From assembly GCA_029262065.1 (NCBI GenBank), contig JAJDAC010000027.1:310001-374000 (forward strand): a stretch of DNA of 64,000 bases, read 5' to 3'. Shown here in pieces: positions 8,268 through 16,579 of this stretch (position 1 is the stretch's first letter; every line of letters begins with the position of its first letter). Made by a program: the position numbers and the translations under genes. This stretch comes from Candidatus Krumholzibacteriota bacterium (GTDB lineage: Bacteria > Krumholzibacteriota > Krumholzibacteriia > JAJRXK01). The notes beneath the pieces are model-generated. The model was not told where the DNA came from. It ran no database searches and worked only from the letters and a program-made list of their open reading frames with translations.

Positions 8268-8875
8268 AAGCGAGCCTTGATGGTTCCCCAGGAGTGAGCT
8301 TCCACGGGAACCAGGCTTCCCCAAACCACGTCTCGCGTAATCAGCCACTGGCAGGGATCCAGGCCCTCGCCCTTCGCAATGTTGCCGAAGTGGATGATGC
8401 TTTCGGCCAGGCCGTTCCAGTTCTGCACGGGGCCCTCGCCGAAAACCGGAATGGTGTTGGCGTCGCCATCCGCGTGCTTGGGAAAGGCCTCCAACTCCGC
8501 CTTGGTTGTCGGGGCCTTTGAAGGTCCCAGGTGCCAGAAATGCACGGATATGTTCTGCGTGCTGCCATCGCCCAGATCGGCGCGGCGGTCCTCGCCCATG
8601 TAGCGCACGCTCAGCCGCCCGTCGACCATGGCCTCACGGATACTCGGATCGAGAAATACAAACCCACTGGGGTCATTGCTGTCGAACTGGCCCACGAGTT
8701 CGGTGCCGTCGAACCACACCTGGAACTGGACCGCGGGAAGATCCTGCGGCGCCGTGTCATCGCATTCTTCGTTGCCGCAGCCGCAGATGAAATCGGCCAC
8801 GCACGGTGGCGCGGCAAGCAGTGTCAATATGGCCACCAGGCCCAGAACAGGAAGTGTTCGCATGATGAACTTCAC
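8264..8875 (-). CDS. secreted protein of unknown function
   Basis: 203 residues from GTG 8875 (ATG 8863 is an alternative, 199 residues). A signal peptide (TLPVLGLVAILTLLAAPPCVA) is clear. The mature protein starts with a Cys-rich piece (FICGCGNEECDD) and continues with mixed beta-rich sequence including SVHFWHLGPSKAPTT and ESIIHFGNIAKGEG. I do not recognise the family. The four early cysteines could form disulfides or bind metal. It is convergent with the esterase gene (4-bp overlap) and 42 nt downstream of the HD gene's stop. Confidence 0.6.
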   Translation of the reverse strand: MKFIMRTLPVLGLVAILTLLAAPPCVADFICGCGNEECDDTAPQDLPAVQFQVWFDGTELVGQFDSNDPSGFVFLDPSIREAMVDGRLSVRYMGEDRRADLGDGSTQNISVHFWHLGPSKAPTTKAELEAFPKHADGDANTIPVFGEGPVQNWNGLAESIIHFGNIAKGEGLDPCQWLITRDVVWGSLVPVEAHSWGTIKARF

Positions 8876-8917
8876 GGAGAGGGTCGCGCACGTCTTCCAT
8901 AGGATAACAGGAATGGC

Positions 8918-10153
8918 CTACTGCGCCGCAAGCCAGTACACCCGATGAACCACGAGTCGCTCCGAAAGTGCCTTGATGGTTGGGCTTACATCGGTGATAT
9001 CGACCAGGCCGTTGTGCGTTTCCACGCGGAGTCCCTTGGTTCCCTCGCGTGGCGAATAGGGGCGGTAGGGAACGTCGGTGGCCGCATCCTTCCACACCGC
9101 GGTTTCCGGGTCGAGCCCCGCCGCGAGAGCTTGCTCTCGACGCTCGCTGACCTCTCGATTCATGCCGGACAGGTCAATACGGTAGGTGTGCTGGCGCAGC
9201 GGCCGTCGCCCAACAATGCTCTGGGCCAACGCGGCGACGGTGGCGTCATCGTGACTCACGAGGGCCGTGAGTTCGTAGCGAAACGCATTGTCGGACAATC
9301 CCAGGAAACGCTCCACGCTCAACGGGGATTCGAACAACGCCGAGAACGCGCGACTGTCAGCGGGAATGGCGTCGCGGCCCAGCGATACCAGTCGTTCGCA
9401 CAAGTGACGGAAGGCCGTTTCGAATCCACGCGACGTCTTGTGGAGGTAGACGTTCTGAAACATGTGGTAGCGACCAATGAGATATTGTTCGACCGCGCTA
9501 CGGCCCTTCGATGCCACCACGATGGCATCGCCTTCGGCCGTTGGCTTGATTTCACGAATCAGCCAGTCACGATCAAACGTACCGTACTGGGCGCCCGTGT
9601 ACAGAGCGTCGCGGCGCAGGTAGTCCATGCGGTCGCAGTCGAGCGCGCTCGACACCAGGTCGGTCAGGTACTGCAACTCGGGCACGACGATGCGTCCGGT
9701 AAGCAGATCAAGCACGCGACCGGCCATGCCGCCGCGAATATCCTCCATGGCCTGCCCAATGGCGGGCCCCGAGCGCATGATGTCGGTGGTCAACGACTCG
9801 TGACTCACCCGCGTGACCGCTTCGAACGTGTGGCTGAAGGGACCGTGCCCCAGGTCGTGCACGAGACACGCCAGACAGGTGGCTATGAACCACTCGTCGG
9901 GGATGTCGTGTCCGCTGAGTCGTAGGTGGTTGAGCGTACGTTGCGCGCCCTGGAACGCCCCGAGCGAATGGGCGAATCGCGTGTGCGTGGCCCCCGGGTA
10001 GACCAGCTCGGTGAACCCCAGCTGCTTTATGGAACGCAGGCGCTGCAGCTCCGGGGCATCTATCACCCGACGCACCTGGGCGGCGCCTACGCCGGGAAGC
10101 CGGTCGAGGTCGATGATGCCCTCTACGGGGCACTTGATTTTCGTCGTGGCCAT
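8918..10153 (-). CDS. HD-domain phosphohydrolase (dNTPase/SAMHD1-like)
   Basis: 411 residues from ATG 10153, which has a GAGGAG ribosome-binding site; the open frame extends to 10267 without one. It belongs to the COG1078-type HD proteins: TRFAHSLGAF (first His), LVHDLGHGPFSHTFE (HD pair), then DCDRMDYLRRDALYTG (metal-binding Asp and substrate loop). Relatives hydrolyse deoxynucleoside triphosphates, so a role in nucleotide-pool control is likely. It is divergent from the rhodanese-methyltransferase gene, with 100 bp between starts. Confidence 0.85.
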   Translation of the reverse strand: MATTKIKCPVEGIIDLDRLPGVGAAQVRRVIDAPELQRLRSIKQLGFTELVYPGATHTRFAHSLGAFQGAQRTLNHLRLSGHDIPDEWFIATCLACLVHDLGHGPFSHTFEAVTRVSHESLTTDIMRSGPAIGQAMEDIRGGMAGRVLDLLTGRIVVPELQYLTDLVSSALDCDRMDYLRRDALYTGAQYGTFDRDWLIREIKPTAEGDAIVVASKGRSAVEQYLIGRYHMFQNVYLHKTSRGFETAFRHLCERLVSLGRDAIPADSRAFSALFESPLSVERFLGLSDNAFRYELTALVSHDDATVAALAQSIVGRRPLRQHTYRIDLSGMNREVSERREQALAAGLDPETAVWKDAATDVPYRPYSPREGTKGLRVETHNGLVDITDVSPTIKALSERLVVHRVYWLAAQ

Positions 10154-10253
10154 TGACGCTCCTCGGGGATACGGAGACGTTGCAAGAAAGCTACCGTAGT
10201 TTGTCCTTCGCTGCACGATCTGACGATTCGCTCTCCCGTGGTATGGTCTGCTG

Positions 10254-11141
10254 ATGCCCTCACCCACATCACCCCCGCTCTATTCTCCCGAATGGGCGCT
10301 GGCCCACGGCCAGCGCGATTGCCGCCGTGTGTTTGGCTGCACACTGCTGGATACACGCGTCTTGCCGGTCGTCGACCACATCCCGGGTTCGGCCCGTATT
10401 CCGGTGGAAGACGCGACCCAACCGGCGGAATTGGTGGCCGCCCGCATGGGAACCAGATCCCAGTTGGTCGTGGTTTGCGACCAGGAACCGGTGCGGGCAC
10501 GCGACATCGCCCAACACCTGTTCGATCGCGGACATGACGTGGGGTGGCTGCGCGAGGGGGTGCCGCCCGCCATGATCGAGCCCGGCCCGCGCAAGGGCGT
10601 GCTGTGGAATCCCGATCCGTATGTTCTGGATTGTCTGCCCCAGTTGCCAGGACCGTCGGCCGGAGGCGTGGTTGATCTGGGCGGTGGATCGGGTCGGGAC
10701 GGCGTGTTTCTGGCCCACCACGGGTACGACGTGCTGTCGATCGACCGACTGGCCGATGCCGGAACGCTGGCCCGGCGACGCGCGGCCGAATTGGGAGTGA
10801 CCATCGAGACCCTCGCCGCGGACCTACGCGAACCGGGCTCGATTCCCGCGGCTCGCAAATTCTCGGTGGCCCTGAACGTGCGTTTCCTGCACCGTCCCCT
10901 GCTGATCGGCCTGGCCCCGTTCATGGCCCCCAACGGCGTACTGCTTCTTTCCACCTTCGGGCCCATCGACGAGGGCCAGCCCGCCCATGGACCAACGAAC
11001 CCACAGCATCGGCTGGGACTGGGCGAGGTGCGCGACCTGCTGCCCCCGCCAACCTGGAACATGCTGCGAGGACCCGCCCTGGTCCGCGAGCGCAGCGATC
11101 CTCCCCTGACCTGGATCCGCCTGCTCGCACGTCGGACGTGA
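10254..11141 (+). CDS. rhodanese-like domain fused to a SAM-dependent methyltransferase
   Basis: 295 residues. Residues 1 to about 105 look like a rhodanese fold (LLDTRVLPVVDHIPGSARIP, then LVVVCDQEPVRARDIAQHL) in which the active-site Cys is followed by an atypical loop. Residues about 110-295 are a class I methyltransferase: motif I is VVDLGGGSGRDGVFLA and acidic motif II is VLSIDRL. An FSVALNVRFLHRPLL segment resembles the TehB/tellurite-type family. The substrate is unknown. The rhodanese half may have lost sulfurtransferase activity and act as a binding module. Confidence 0.75.
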   Translation: MPSPTSPPLYSPEWALAHGQRDCRRVFGCTLLDTRVLPVVDHIPGSARIPVEDATQPAELVAARMGTRSQLVVVCDQEPVRARDIAQHLFDRGHDVGWLREGVPPAMIEPGPRKGVLWNPDPYVLDCLPQLPGPSAGGVVDLGGGSGRDGVFLAHHGYDVLSIDRLADAGTLARRRAAELGVTIETLAADLREPGSIPAARKFSVALNVRFLHRPLLIGLAPFMAPNGVLLLSTFGPIDEGQPAHGPTNPQHRLGLGEVRDLLPPPTWNMLRGPALVRERSDPPLTWIRLLARRT

Positions 11142-11214
11142 AGTGTGACCTGGCGTTACAGCCTGGTGTCCGGATCGGGCTCTACGAGAACATGCGCAGC
11201 GAATGGCAGTGCGT

Positions 11215-12138
11215 TCAGCGGTGGGTCTTGCGTCGCCCGCGCTTGGGGTCGAACAGGCGCACATCCCCTGAAAAGCTCTGGATATGGAGATCGGTTCCGC
11301 CGCGCCCCATCTGGAAACGAATGCGCTTCGCATCGGACTTCTCTTCGAGATCAACGGGGAAGTCGGGCTCGAACGTGCCCCTGAAATTCGCGATCGTCAC
11401 ATTCAGGTTGGACTCGGGGTCGACACGCACGGACACGTCACCGTCGTGGGTACTGAAGTAGTAGTCGCCGCCCTCGATGAGTTCACCGTCATACAGAATG
11501 TCACCGTTCACGGTGGAAACATCGACCTCGTCGGTGACCACGTTCTGAAGCCGAACGTTCCCGTTCACGGTTTCCACCAACAGCGAGCCCTTGCAGTCCA
11601 CGGCCGTGATGTTCTCGTTGAGCGAGTGCAGCTCGATGTGGCCCGAGGCATCTTCGACTTCGACTTCGCCCTGCATCGATTTGAGGTAGACGTCATCGCG
11701 ACCGCCTAGCAGAAACACGTCACCGTCTACCGCTTGGAGTTCAACCGGAGCATAGATGCCTTCCACCGTAATGTCGGTGTGGTGGCCGCGGATCTGGATC
11801 TCGGTGCCAACGGGAGCCTTGATCTCGTAGTCCACCGAGTTGTCCTTCTCTTTGCCACCTTCGAAGAGCGAAACCCGATCTGGGCGCGTCCGTGCCTGGA
11901 TTTCGATGTCGCTACGGTGCCGGGCTCGCACATGGATCTCGTTCTTGTCCCAGCCACGCACGAAAATGGAACCGCTATGGCTCTCGATCTGGAGAAGTCC
12001 ATCGCTGGAAATCTTGAACGTCTGCTCGAACAGTTCGGCCATGGCCACGCGTGGCGTCGAGAAGGTCGCCAGGCAGAACAGTATGCAGGCTGGCCCAATC
12101 GAGGCGGCCACGGACCGATGCTGGGAGCGTTGGAACAC
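11215..12138 (-). CDS. secreted DUF4097 beta-helix-like protein
   Basis: 307 residues from GTG 12138, 4 nt after the anti-sigma stop. A signal peptide (IGPACILFCLATFSTPRVAMA) is followed by repeated short beta strands of the DUF4097/adhesin-like type: LQIESHSGSIFVRGWDKNE, EVEDASGHIELHSLNENI and VETVNGNVRLQNV. Such proteins form a right-handed beta-helix-like stack and are often encoded with an ECF sigma and anti-sigma, as here. A role in envelope-stress sensing or as regulon target is inferred from position only. Confidence 0.8.
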   Translation of the reverse strand: MFQRSQHRSVAASIGPACILFCLATFSTPRVAMAELFEQTFKISSDGLLQIESHSGSIFVRGWDKNEIHVRARHRSDIEIQARTRPDRVSLFEGGKEKDNSVDYEIKAPVGTEIQIRGHHTDITVEGIYAPVELQAVDGDVFLLGGRDDVYLKSMQGEVEVEDASGHIELHSLNENITAVDCKGSLLVETVNGNVRLQNVVTDEVDVSTVNGDILYDGELIEGGDYYFSTHDGDVSVRVDPESNLNVTIANFRGTFEPDFPVDLEEKSDAKRIRFQMGRGGTDLHIQSFSGDVRLFDPKRGRRKTHR

Positions 12139-12142
12139 GGTT

Positions 12143-12874
12143 CTAGATCTTGTTCACGGGGATCTGGGTAGCCTGCGTCAGCACGCGAACCTTCATGAGC
12201 ATGGAATCGGTGAGGTGGGCCAACAGGTATTCGCTTTCGGGTTCATGGCGAAGCGCGACCCGCGCTTCGTCGATGGCGTCGTCGATCATGACGATACTGT
12301 CGGCCAGGTTGGCCAGCGTTTCTGGATCCATGGTGGCCGCACGGGCACGCAACTCGTCCTGGAGGGCAGTGATGCGCTTGTCGAAACCACGCAGCGCGGC
12401 GGCTACCGTGGCCGCGCCGGGGCCGCCAACGGGAATGATGTCCGGCTGCCGTTCCACGCCGCGCAAAGGCTCGGGGTCGATCGATCGGATGCTCTCGTCC
12501 GCAAAATGCCCGGAATTGGAATCGGCCGGGCCCGTCGACCCCAGGATCCAACCCATCGCCCCAGAGAACACCATGATGGCCAGACACGCGGCCAACAGTT
12601 GCGCAGCCGAGAACTGAAATGCACCCGGGCGCGCTTCTTCCAGCGAAACCACCTTGGCCAACGGCTTCACGTGCTGTGCAATACCCTCCCACAGATCTCG
12701 TGGTGGGTAGTGGTCTTCCAAAGTCCCGGCGCTCTCCACCACCGCGCGCAGTTCACGCAGGGTGTGCGAACAGTTGTGGCACTCGGAAAGATGCGCTTCG
12801 AGGTCTGCGCGATCTTCCGACGCCAACTCGTCATCGATGTACTCGGACAGGCGGTGTACCCATACGTCACTCAT
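12143..12874 (-). CDS. zinc-binding anti-sigma factor (ZAS type), membrane-anchored
   Basis: 243 residues. The N-terminal zf-HC2 anti-sigma domain has the His28-x3-Cys32-x2-Cys35 zinc motif (EAHLSECHNCSHTL). A single membrane helix lies near residues 92-112 (LLAACLAIMVFSGAMGWILG). The C-terminal part is a helical, probably coiled-coil, sensor domain outside the cytoplasmic membrane. ZAS proteins hold their cognate ECF sigma inactive until a signal or proteolysis releases it. The start is 9 nt after the sigma stop, and DUF4097 follows after 4 nt, so the three are one operon. Confidence 0.88.
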   Translation of the reverse strand: MSDVWVHRLSEYIDDELASEDRADLEAHLSECHNCSHTLRELRAVVESAGTLEDHYPPRDLWEGIAQHVKPLAKVVSLEEARPGAFQFSAAQLLAACLAIMVFSGAMGWILGSTGPADSNSGHFADESIRSIDPEPLRGVERQPDIIPVGGPGAATVAAALRGFDKRITALQDELRARAATMDPETLANLADSIVMIDDAIDEARVALRHEPESEYLLAHLTDSMLMKVRVLTQATQIPVNKI

Positions 12875-12883
12875 GGCAAACTC

Positions 12884-13468
12884 CTAGGCTCGGCCTTCGC
12901 TTCGCAGCACCTTGCGAAGCATCATTCGAGCCCGATGCAATTGGGACTTCGATGTTCCCACTGTGATCTCCAGCATGCCGGCGATCTCCTGGTGCTTGTA
13001 ACCCTCTGCGTCGTGCAACACAAAAACCTCTCGCGCCCCCATGGGCAAGCTTCGCATGGCGACTTCCAGATCCATCCGGATGTCGGTACCGGCGGGCCGG
13101 GCCGGCATGTCGACCATTAGGTCGTCGCCCGTCTGCTCTCGGCTACGCCGTCGGTTCAAATTGGCGCGTCGCGTGAGAATGTGGTTGATGCCAAGTCGAA
13201 ACAGCCAGGTGCCGAAGGCCGAGTTTCCCTTGAAGCTGCTCAACTTCTCCCACGCTCGTATGAATATCTCCTGAGTAAGTTCCTCAGCTTCGTCGGGGCC
13301 GGCCATTCGTATGGCCAAGCTATATATACGCGGGACGTGCCCGCGGTACAGCCGCTCGAAGGCACCCGCGTCTCCCGCGCTGGCCAACGCCGCATCCACC
13401 GAATCGCCCGCGGGGGGCCGGTTGCGTTTCTGGCCGTTCAGCTCTTTGTCTCCCAGGTCGATTCGCAT
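12884..13468 (-). CDS. ECF-type RNA polymerase sigma factor
   Basis: 194 residues. Region 2 is FERLYRGHVPRIYSLAIRMAG, with DEAEELTQEIFIRAWEKLSSF (the -10 recognition helix). Region 4 is LPMGAREVFVLHDAEGYKHQEIA followed by LEITVGTSKSQLHRARMML (the -35 recognition helix-turn-helix). This layout is typical of ECF sigma factors released by a ZAS anti-sigma. The cognate anti-sigma and a DUF4097 target follow in the same operon. An imperfect palindrome at 13504-13523 lies in the promoter region. Confidence 0.92.
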   Translation of the reverse strand: MRIDLGDKELNGQKRNRPPAGDSVDAALASAGDAGAFERLYRGHVPRIYSLAIRMAGPDEAEELTQEIFIRAWEKLSSFKGNSAFGTWLFRLGINHILTRRANLNRRRSREQTGDDLMVDMPARPAGTDIRMDLEVAMRSLPMGAREVFVLHDAEGYKHQEIAGMLEITVGTSKSQLHRARMMLRKVLRSEGRA

Positions 13469-13503
13469 GGCCCTCGAAGACTTGGACCACGGTGGGGCAT
13501 ATA

Positions 13504-13523
13504 AGGTTGGTATCTACTAACCT
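13504..13523. promoter_or_regulatory. short palindrome in the sigma/MbnP divergent gap
   Basis: AGGTT and AACCT form a 5-bp inverted repeat (imperfectly extendable inward) 36 bp upstream of the sigma ATG. It lies where an operator or autoregulatory sigma promoter would be expected. This is position-based only. Confidence 0.25.
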
Positions 13524-13537
13524 ACGCGGGCTTTGAG

Positions 13538-13543
13538 TATAAT
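13538..13543 (+). promoter_or_regulatory. possible -10 element for the MbnP gene
   Basis: A perfect TATAAT lies about 124 bp upstream of the MbnP start, in the divergent gap. No good -35 match is present at 16-18 bp, so a housekeeping promoter is only tentatively supported. Confidence 0.3.
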
Positions 13544-13666
13544 GGAATGGTGCTCGTCTCTCCTGGGGCGCGTCCACGCCGGGCCACCTTCCGCCGGGCC
13601 ATCGTTTGGCATAACCCCCATATTTGCAATTGTTTATCCAGGTCTTCGACTTGGAAGAGGAGCGGC

Positions 13667-15229
13667 ATGAGCGTTCAGAGAGTCCAACTCGGCAGCCTGA
13701 TCCTACTTGCTCTGGCGGCCGGCTGCGGCAGCGATCCGGTCAGCGAAACCCCGTTCGCGGGCCCGGGCACGGTTCGGGTCAACATATCGTTCGAGTCTGG
13801 GGGTATCCCCCTGGAAAGATTGGGTCCCTCGGCCACGGCCCCGTTCGACTATTTCAACGCGGCGGGAAACAACTTTGGTGTCGAAAAGTTCGAGGCCCTG
13901 ATCAGCAACGTGAGGCTCGTGGGAATCGACGGAACGGAAACCAACGAGCACGTCCTGAGTGACGCGTTCTACGCCAATGCCTTCGAGAACTCCACGAACT
14001 CATTTGAGAACGACGAGGTGCCATCGGGCACCAAGTTCCAGAACCTGGTGTTTCATTGGGGCATCGAAGAGGCCAACAACACACCCAACTTCCTGGATAC
14101 CTCGTTCGATGGAATGGAATGGCCCGACATCAACGGCGGCGGCTACCACTGCATGCGCTTCGAAGGCCGCTGGGTCGATGACAGCGATACCGAAACCGGT
14201 TTCGCTCTGCACACCGGCCGGCTCGACCGCGAAGGCCAGGTAACCGACGGAACGTTCGAAGTAACACTCGCGCTCACTGCTGACGCAACGAACTACACCC
14301 TCATTGCCAACGAAACACGCGAGATCAACCTGACCATCGACGTACAGAAATGGATGGATGGTCCACTGTACGACATGAACGTGGTGCTCGACTCCGAGAC
14401 CGTGGGCGACCTGCCTCTCAGTGGGCCCGTCATGCCCAGCCATCCCGCTCAACAGTTACTGAAGGACAACGGCGTCAACGTGTTCTGCACTGTCGACTGT
14501 CCCGAAGACCTGGGTGGTTTTCGCCTGGACCTGAACTACATGGTGGGCAACGAAGTCCTACAACCGTTACCCCCGGTGCCAACGCCACCGTTTCCGTACA
14601 CGAACCTCGCGGGCAACGAGTTTGGCGTAAGCAGGTTCGAGTACATCATGACCGACGTACGTTTGACGAGCGACGATGGCACCTCGACGGTCGTCGCCCC
14701 CGCGTTCTACTCCGATGCTTTCGTGGGCGAACAGGTGCTGGACGCCCAGGATGTCGCCGTGGGCGTATATACGGGGTTGTCGTTCCAATGGGGTGTGCGC
14801 GGGAGCAACAACGTGAGCAACTTCCTGTCCATGGACTACGACGGCATGCTATGGCCCGACGTGAACGGCGGCGGCTATCACTGCATGCGTTTCGAAGGCC
14901 GATGGATCGACGACCAGGCGGCCGAAGGCGGTTTCGCGCTGCACACCGGGCGGCTGGACCGTGCGGGTACCGTGACCAACGGCTCGTTTGAAGTGAACCT
15001 CGTTCTGCCCTCGGCGATCACCATTACCGACGGCGCCACGCTTGGGGCAGTGCTCACGATCGATCTGCTGAATTGGATGAACGACCCACTCTATGACTTC
15101 AACCAGGTGCTCGATTCAGGCACCGTGGGCGACCTTCCGCTGTCCGGGCCCGTCATGCCGAGCCACCCGGCCCAACAACTGTTGTTGGACAACGGCGATG
15201 ATGTGTTCTCGGTGGATATTCCGGAGTAG
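13667..15229 (+). CDS. lipoprotein with two MbnP-family domains
   Basis: 520 residues from ATG 13667 with a GGAAGAGGAG ribosome-binding site. The signal peptide ends in a lipobox (LALAAGC, Cys20). Two homologous domains follow, about residues 33-285 and 293-520. Each has the order FDYFNAAGNNFGVEKFE or FPYTNLAGNEFGVSRFE, VFHWGIEEANN or SFQWGVRGSNN, GGGYHCMRFEGRW in both, then WMxxPLYDxN. This matches the MbnP family (AZL_007950 type). In characterised MbnP a Trp is oxidised to kynurenine by the di-haem enzyme MbnH and the product binds copper. The next gene, 4 nt downstream, is such an enzyme. Usual members have one domain, so the duplication is notable. Confidence 0.82.
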   Translation: MSVQRVQLGSLILLALAAGCGSDPVSETPFAGPGTVRVNISFESGGIPLERLGPSATAPFDYFNAAGNNFGVEKFEALISNVRLVGIDGTETNEHVLSDAFYANAFENSTNSFENDEVPSGTKFQNLVFHWGIEEANNTPNFLDTSFDGMEWPDINGGGYHCMRFEGRWVDDSDTETGFALHTGRLDREGQVTDGTFEVTLALTADATNYTLIANETREINLTIDVQKWMDGPLYDMNVVLDSETVGDLPLSGPVMPSHPAQQLLKDNGVNVFCTVDCPEDLGGFRLDLNYMVGNEVLQPLPPVPTPPFPYTNLAGNEFGVSRFEYIMTDVRLTSDDGTSTVVAPAFYSDAFVGEQVLDAQDVAVGVYTGLSFQWGVRGSNNVSNFLSMDYDGMLWPDVNGGGYHCMRFEGRWIDDQAAEGGFALHTGRLDRAGTVTNGSFEVNLVLPSAITITDGATLGAVLTIDLLNWMNDPLYDFNQVLDSGTVGDLPLSGPVMPSHPAQQLLLDNGDDVFSVDIPE

Positions 15230-15233
15230 ACCA

Positions 15234-16316
15234 ATGCGTGGAGATATACTGAAACAAGCTCCGCGATTCGTATTGGTGCTTGCCCTGTCGTGGGGCTGGG
15301 CTGCGTGCGGAAGCGACTCCACCGCTCCGCCACCGGAGTCAGGCCCAACTCCGTTTTCCTTCAACCTGGATGGCCTACCCGACGCCGAAGCTTTTCTGCC
15401 CGCCTCGAACCCCACGACGGTGGAAGGAGTCGCGCTGGGACGTAGGTTGTTCTACGACCAACGGCTGTCGGGAGATGAAACCCAGTCCTGCGGCAGTTGC
15501 CATCAGCAGGCGTTTGCCTTCACCGACGGCGGTCGCCGCTTCAGCCTGGGCATCGACGGAATCGAGGGCACCACCAACGCTCCCGCGATCATCAACGCAC
15601 TCTACATCCCGGATCTGTTCTGGGATGGACGTTCGGCCACGCTCGAGGAGCAGGCGTTGGAACCGGTCCCCAACCCCATAGAAATGCATGTCGAATGGGA
15701 TGTGGCGGTGGCCAGATTGCAGGCCGACGAAGAACTGGTTGACGATTTCGAAAGCGCTTTCGGTACCCGCACCGTTACCAAGGAGTTGGTCGTGCGGGCC
15801 ATCGCCCAGTTCGAGCGCACGCTGGTTTCAAACAACTCGCGGTTCGACAAGTACGTTCGCGGCGAACTGGAGCTGACGCCGCAGGAACTGCGTGGCTTCG
15901 ACCGCTACAAGTTCGAGAACGAGGGAGACTGTTTCCACTGTCACGCGTTGGGCGGGCTCTTCACGCACAATGTGTTCGCGAACAACGGGCTGGACGCTGA
16001 CCCCGACCCGGGAAGATTCGCCAACACGGGCGACGAGTTTGACATGGGGAAATTTCGCGCGCCGACGCTACGAAACATCGAGGTTACCGGACCGTACATG
16101 CACGACGGTCGTTTCGATACGCTGGAACAGGTGCTCGATCACTATGGTGGCGGCATGCAGGACGGACCCAACTTCGACTCGAAGTTGTTCCTTCATCTTA
16201 CGCAGGGCCGGACGTTCTCGACGCAGGCGAAGGCAGACATCATCGCGTTCCTGAAAACGTTGACCGACGAAGAATTCCTGACGAATCCCGATTTCGCCGA
16301 TCCGAACGAGAAATGA
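15234..16316 (+). CDS. di-haem cytochrome c peroxidase family protein (MbnH-like)
   Basis: 360 residues from ATG 15234; the frame open from 15093 is inside the MbnP gene. A lipobox ends at Cys25 (GWAAC). Two c-type haem motifs are present, CGSCH (86-90) and CFHCH (233-237), with LRNIEVTGPYMHDGRF typical of the MauG/CcpA family near the C-terminus. With an MbnP partner directly upstream, the likely role is MbnH-type oxidation of a protein tryptophan. A conventional H2O2-reducing peroxidase remains possible. It acts outside the cytoplasmic membrane. Confidence 0.88.
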   Translation: MRGDILKQAPRFVLVLALSWGWAACGSDSTAPPPESGPTPFSFNLDGLPDAEAFLPASNPTTVEGVALGRRLFYDQRLSGDETQSCGSCHQQAFAFTDGGRRFSLGIDGIEGTTNAPAIINALYIPDLFWDGRSATLEEQALEPVPNPIEMHVEWDVAVARLQADEELVDDFESAFGTRTVTKELVVRAIAQFERTLVSNNSRFDKYVRGELELTPQELRGFDRYKFENEGDCFHCHALGGLFTHNVFANNGLDADPDPGRFANTGDEFDMGKFRAPTLRNIEVTGPYMHDGRFDTLEQVLDHYGGGMQDGPNFDSKLFLHLTQGRTFSTQAKADIIAFLKTLTDEEFLTNPDFADPNEK

Positions 16317-16579
16317 GCCTCGGGCGAAAGCCAACAGACGCTTCATGGACCCGCCCAGTGCCGCGCAACCGGAGTCGATACGACCGGACCCATCGAAGAC
16401 GTCGTCGACTTTCGCCGAGGCGACCGGATTTTGCGCCCACGCGTCTCTCCGTGTGCTGCCAGAATGGCAACCGGTGGGTGCGGCCTCCGTGGTCAAAGGT
16501 GCTGGTTCAGCCACCCGCTGATACCGGCCCAGTTGTTAAGTATTTGTAACGCCGAAGCCAAACAGAAGGCCCCACACCC
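16317..16579. other. intergenic gap without a recognisable gene
   Basis: 263 bp between the peroxidase and the next secreted protein. A 78-codon frame overlaps the peroxidase stop (ATGA at 16313), but its Arg/Pro-rich product resembles no protein. No terminator hairpin with a T-tract was seen. Confidence 0.5.

Noticed and set aside
8945-9925. 326-codon rightward frame inside the HD-domain gene
   Set aside because: Antisense shadow; the minus-strand protein has complete HD motifs and a GAGGAG ribosome-binding site.
16313-16549. 78-codon frame overlapping the peroxidase stop by ATGA
   Set aside because: Arg/Pro-rich composition typical of an off-frame reading of high-GC DNA and no recognisable domain.
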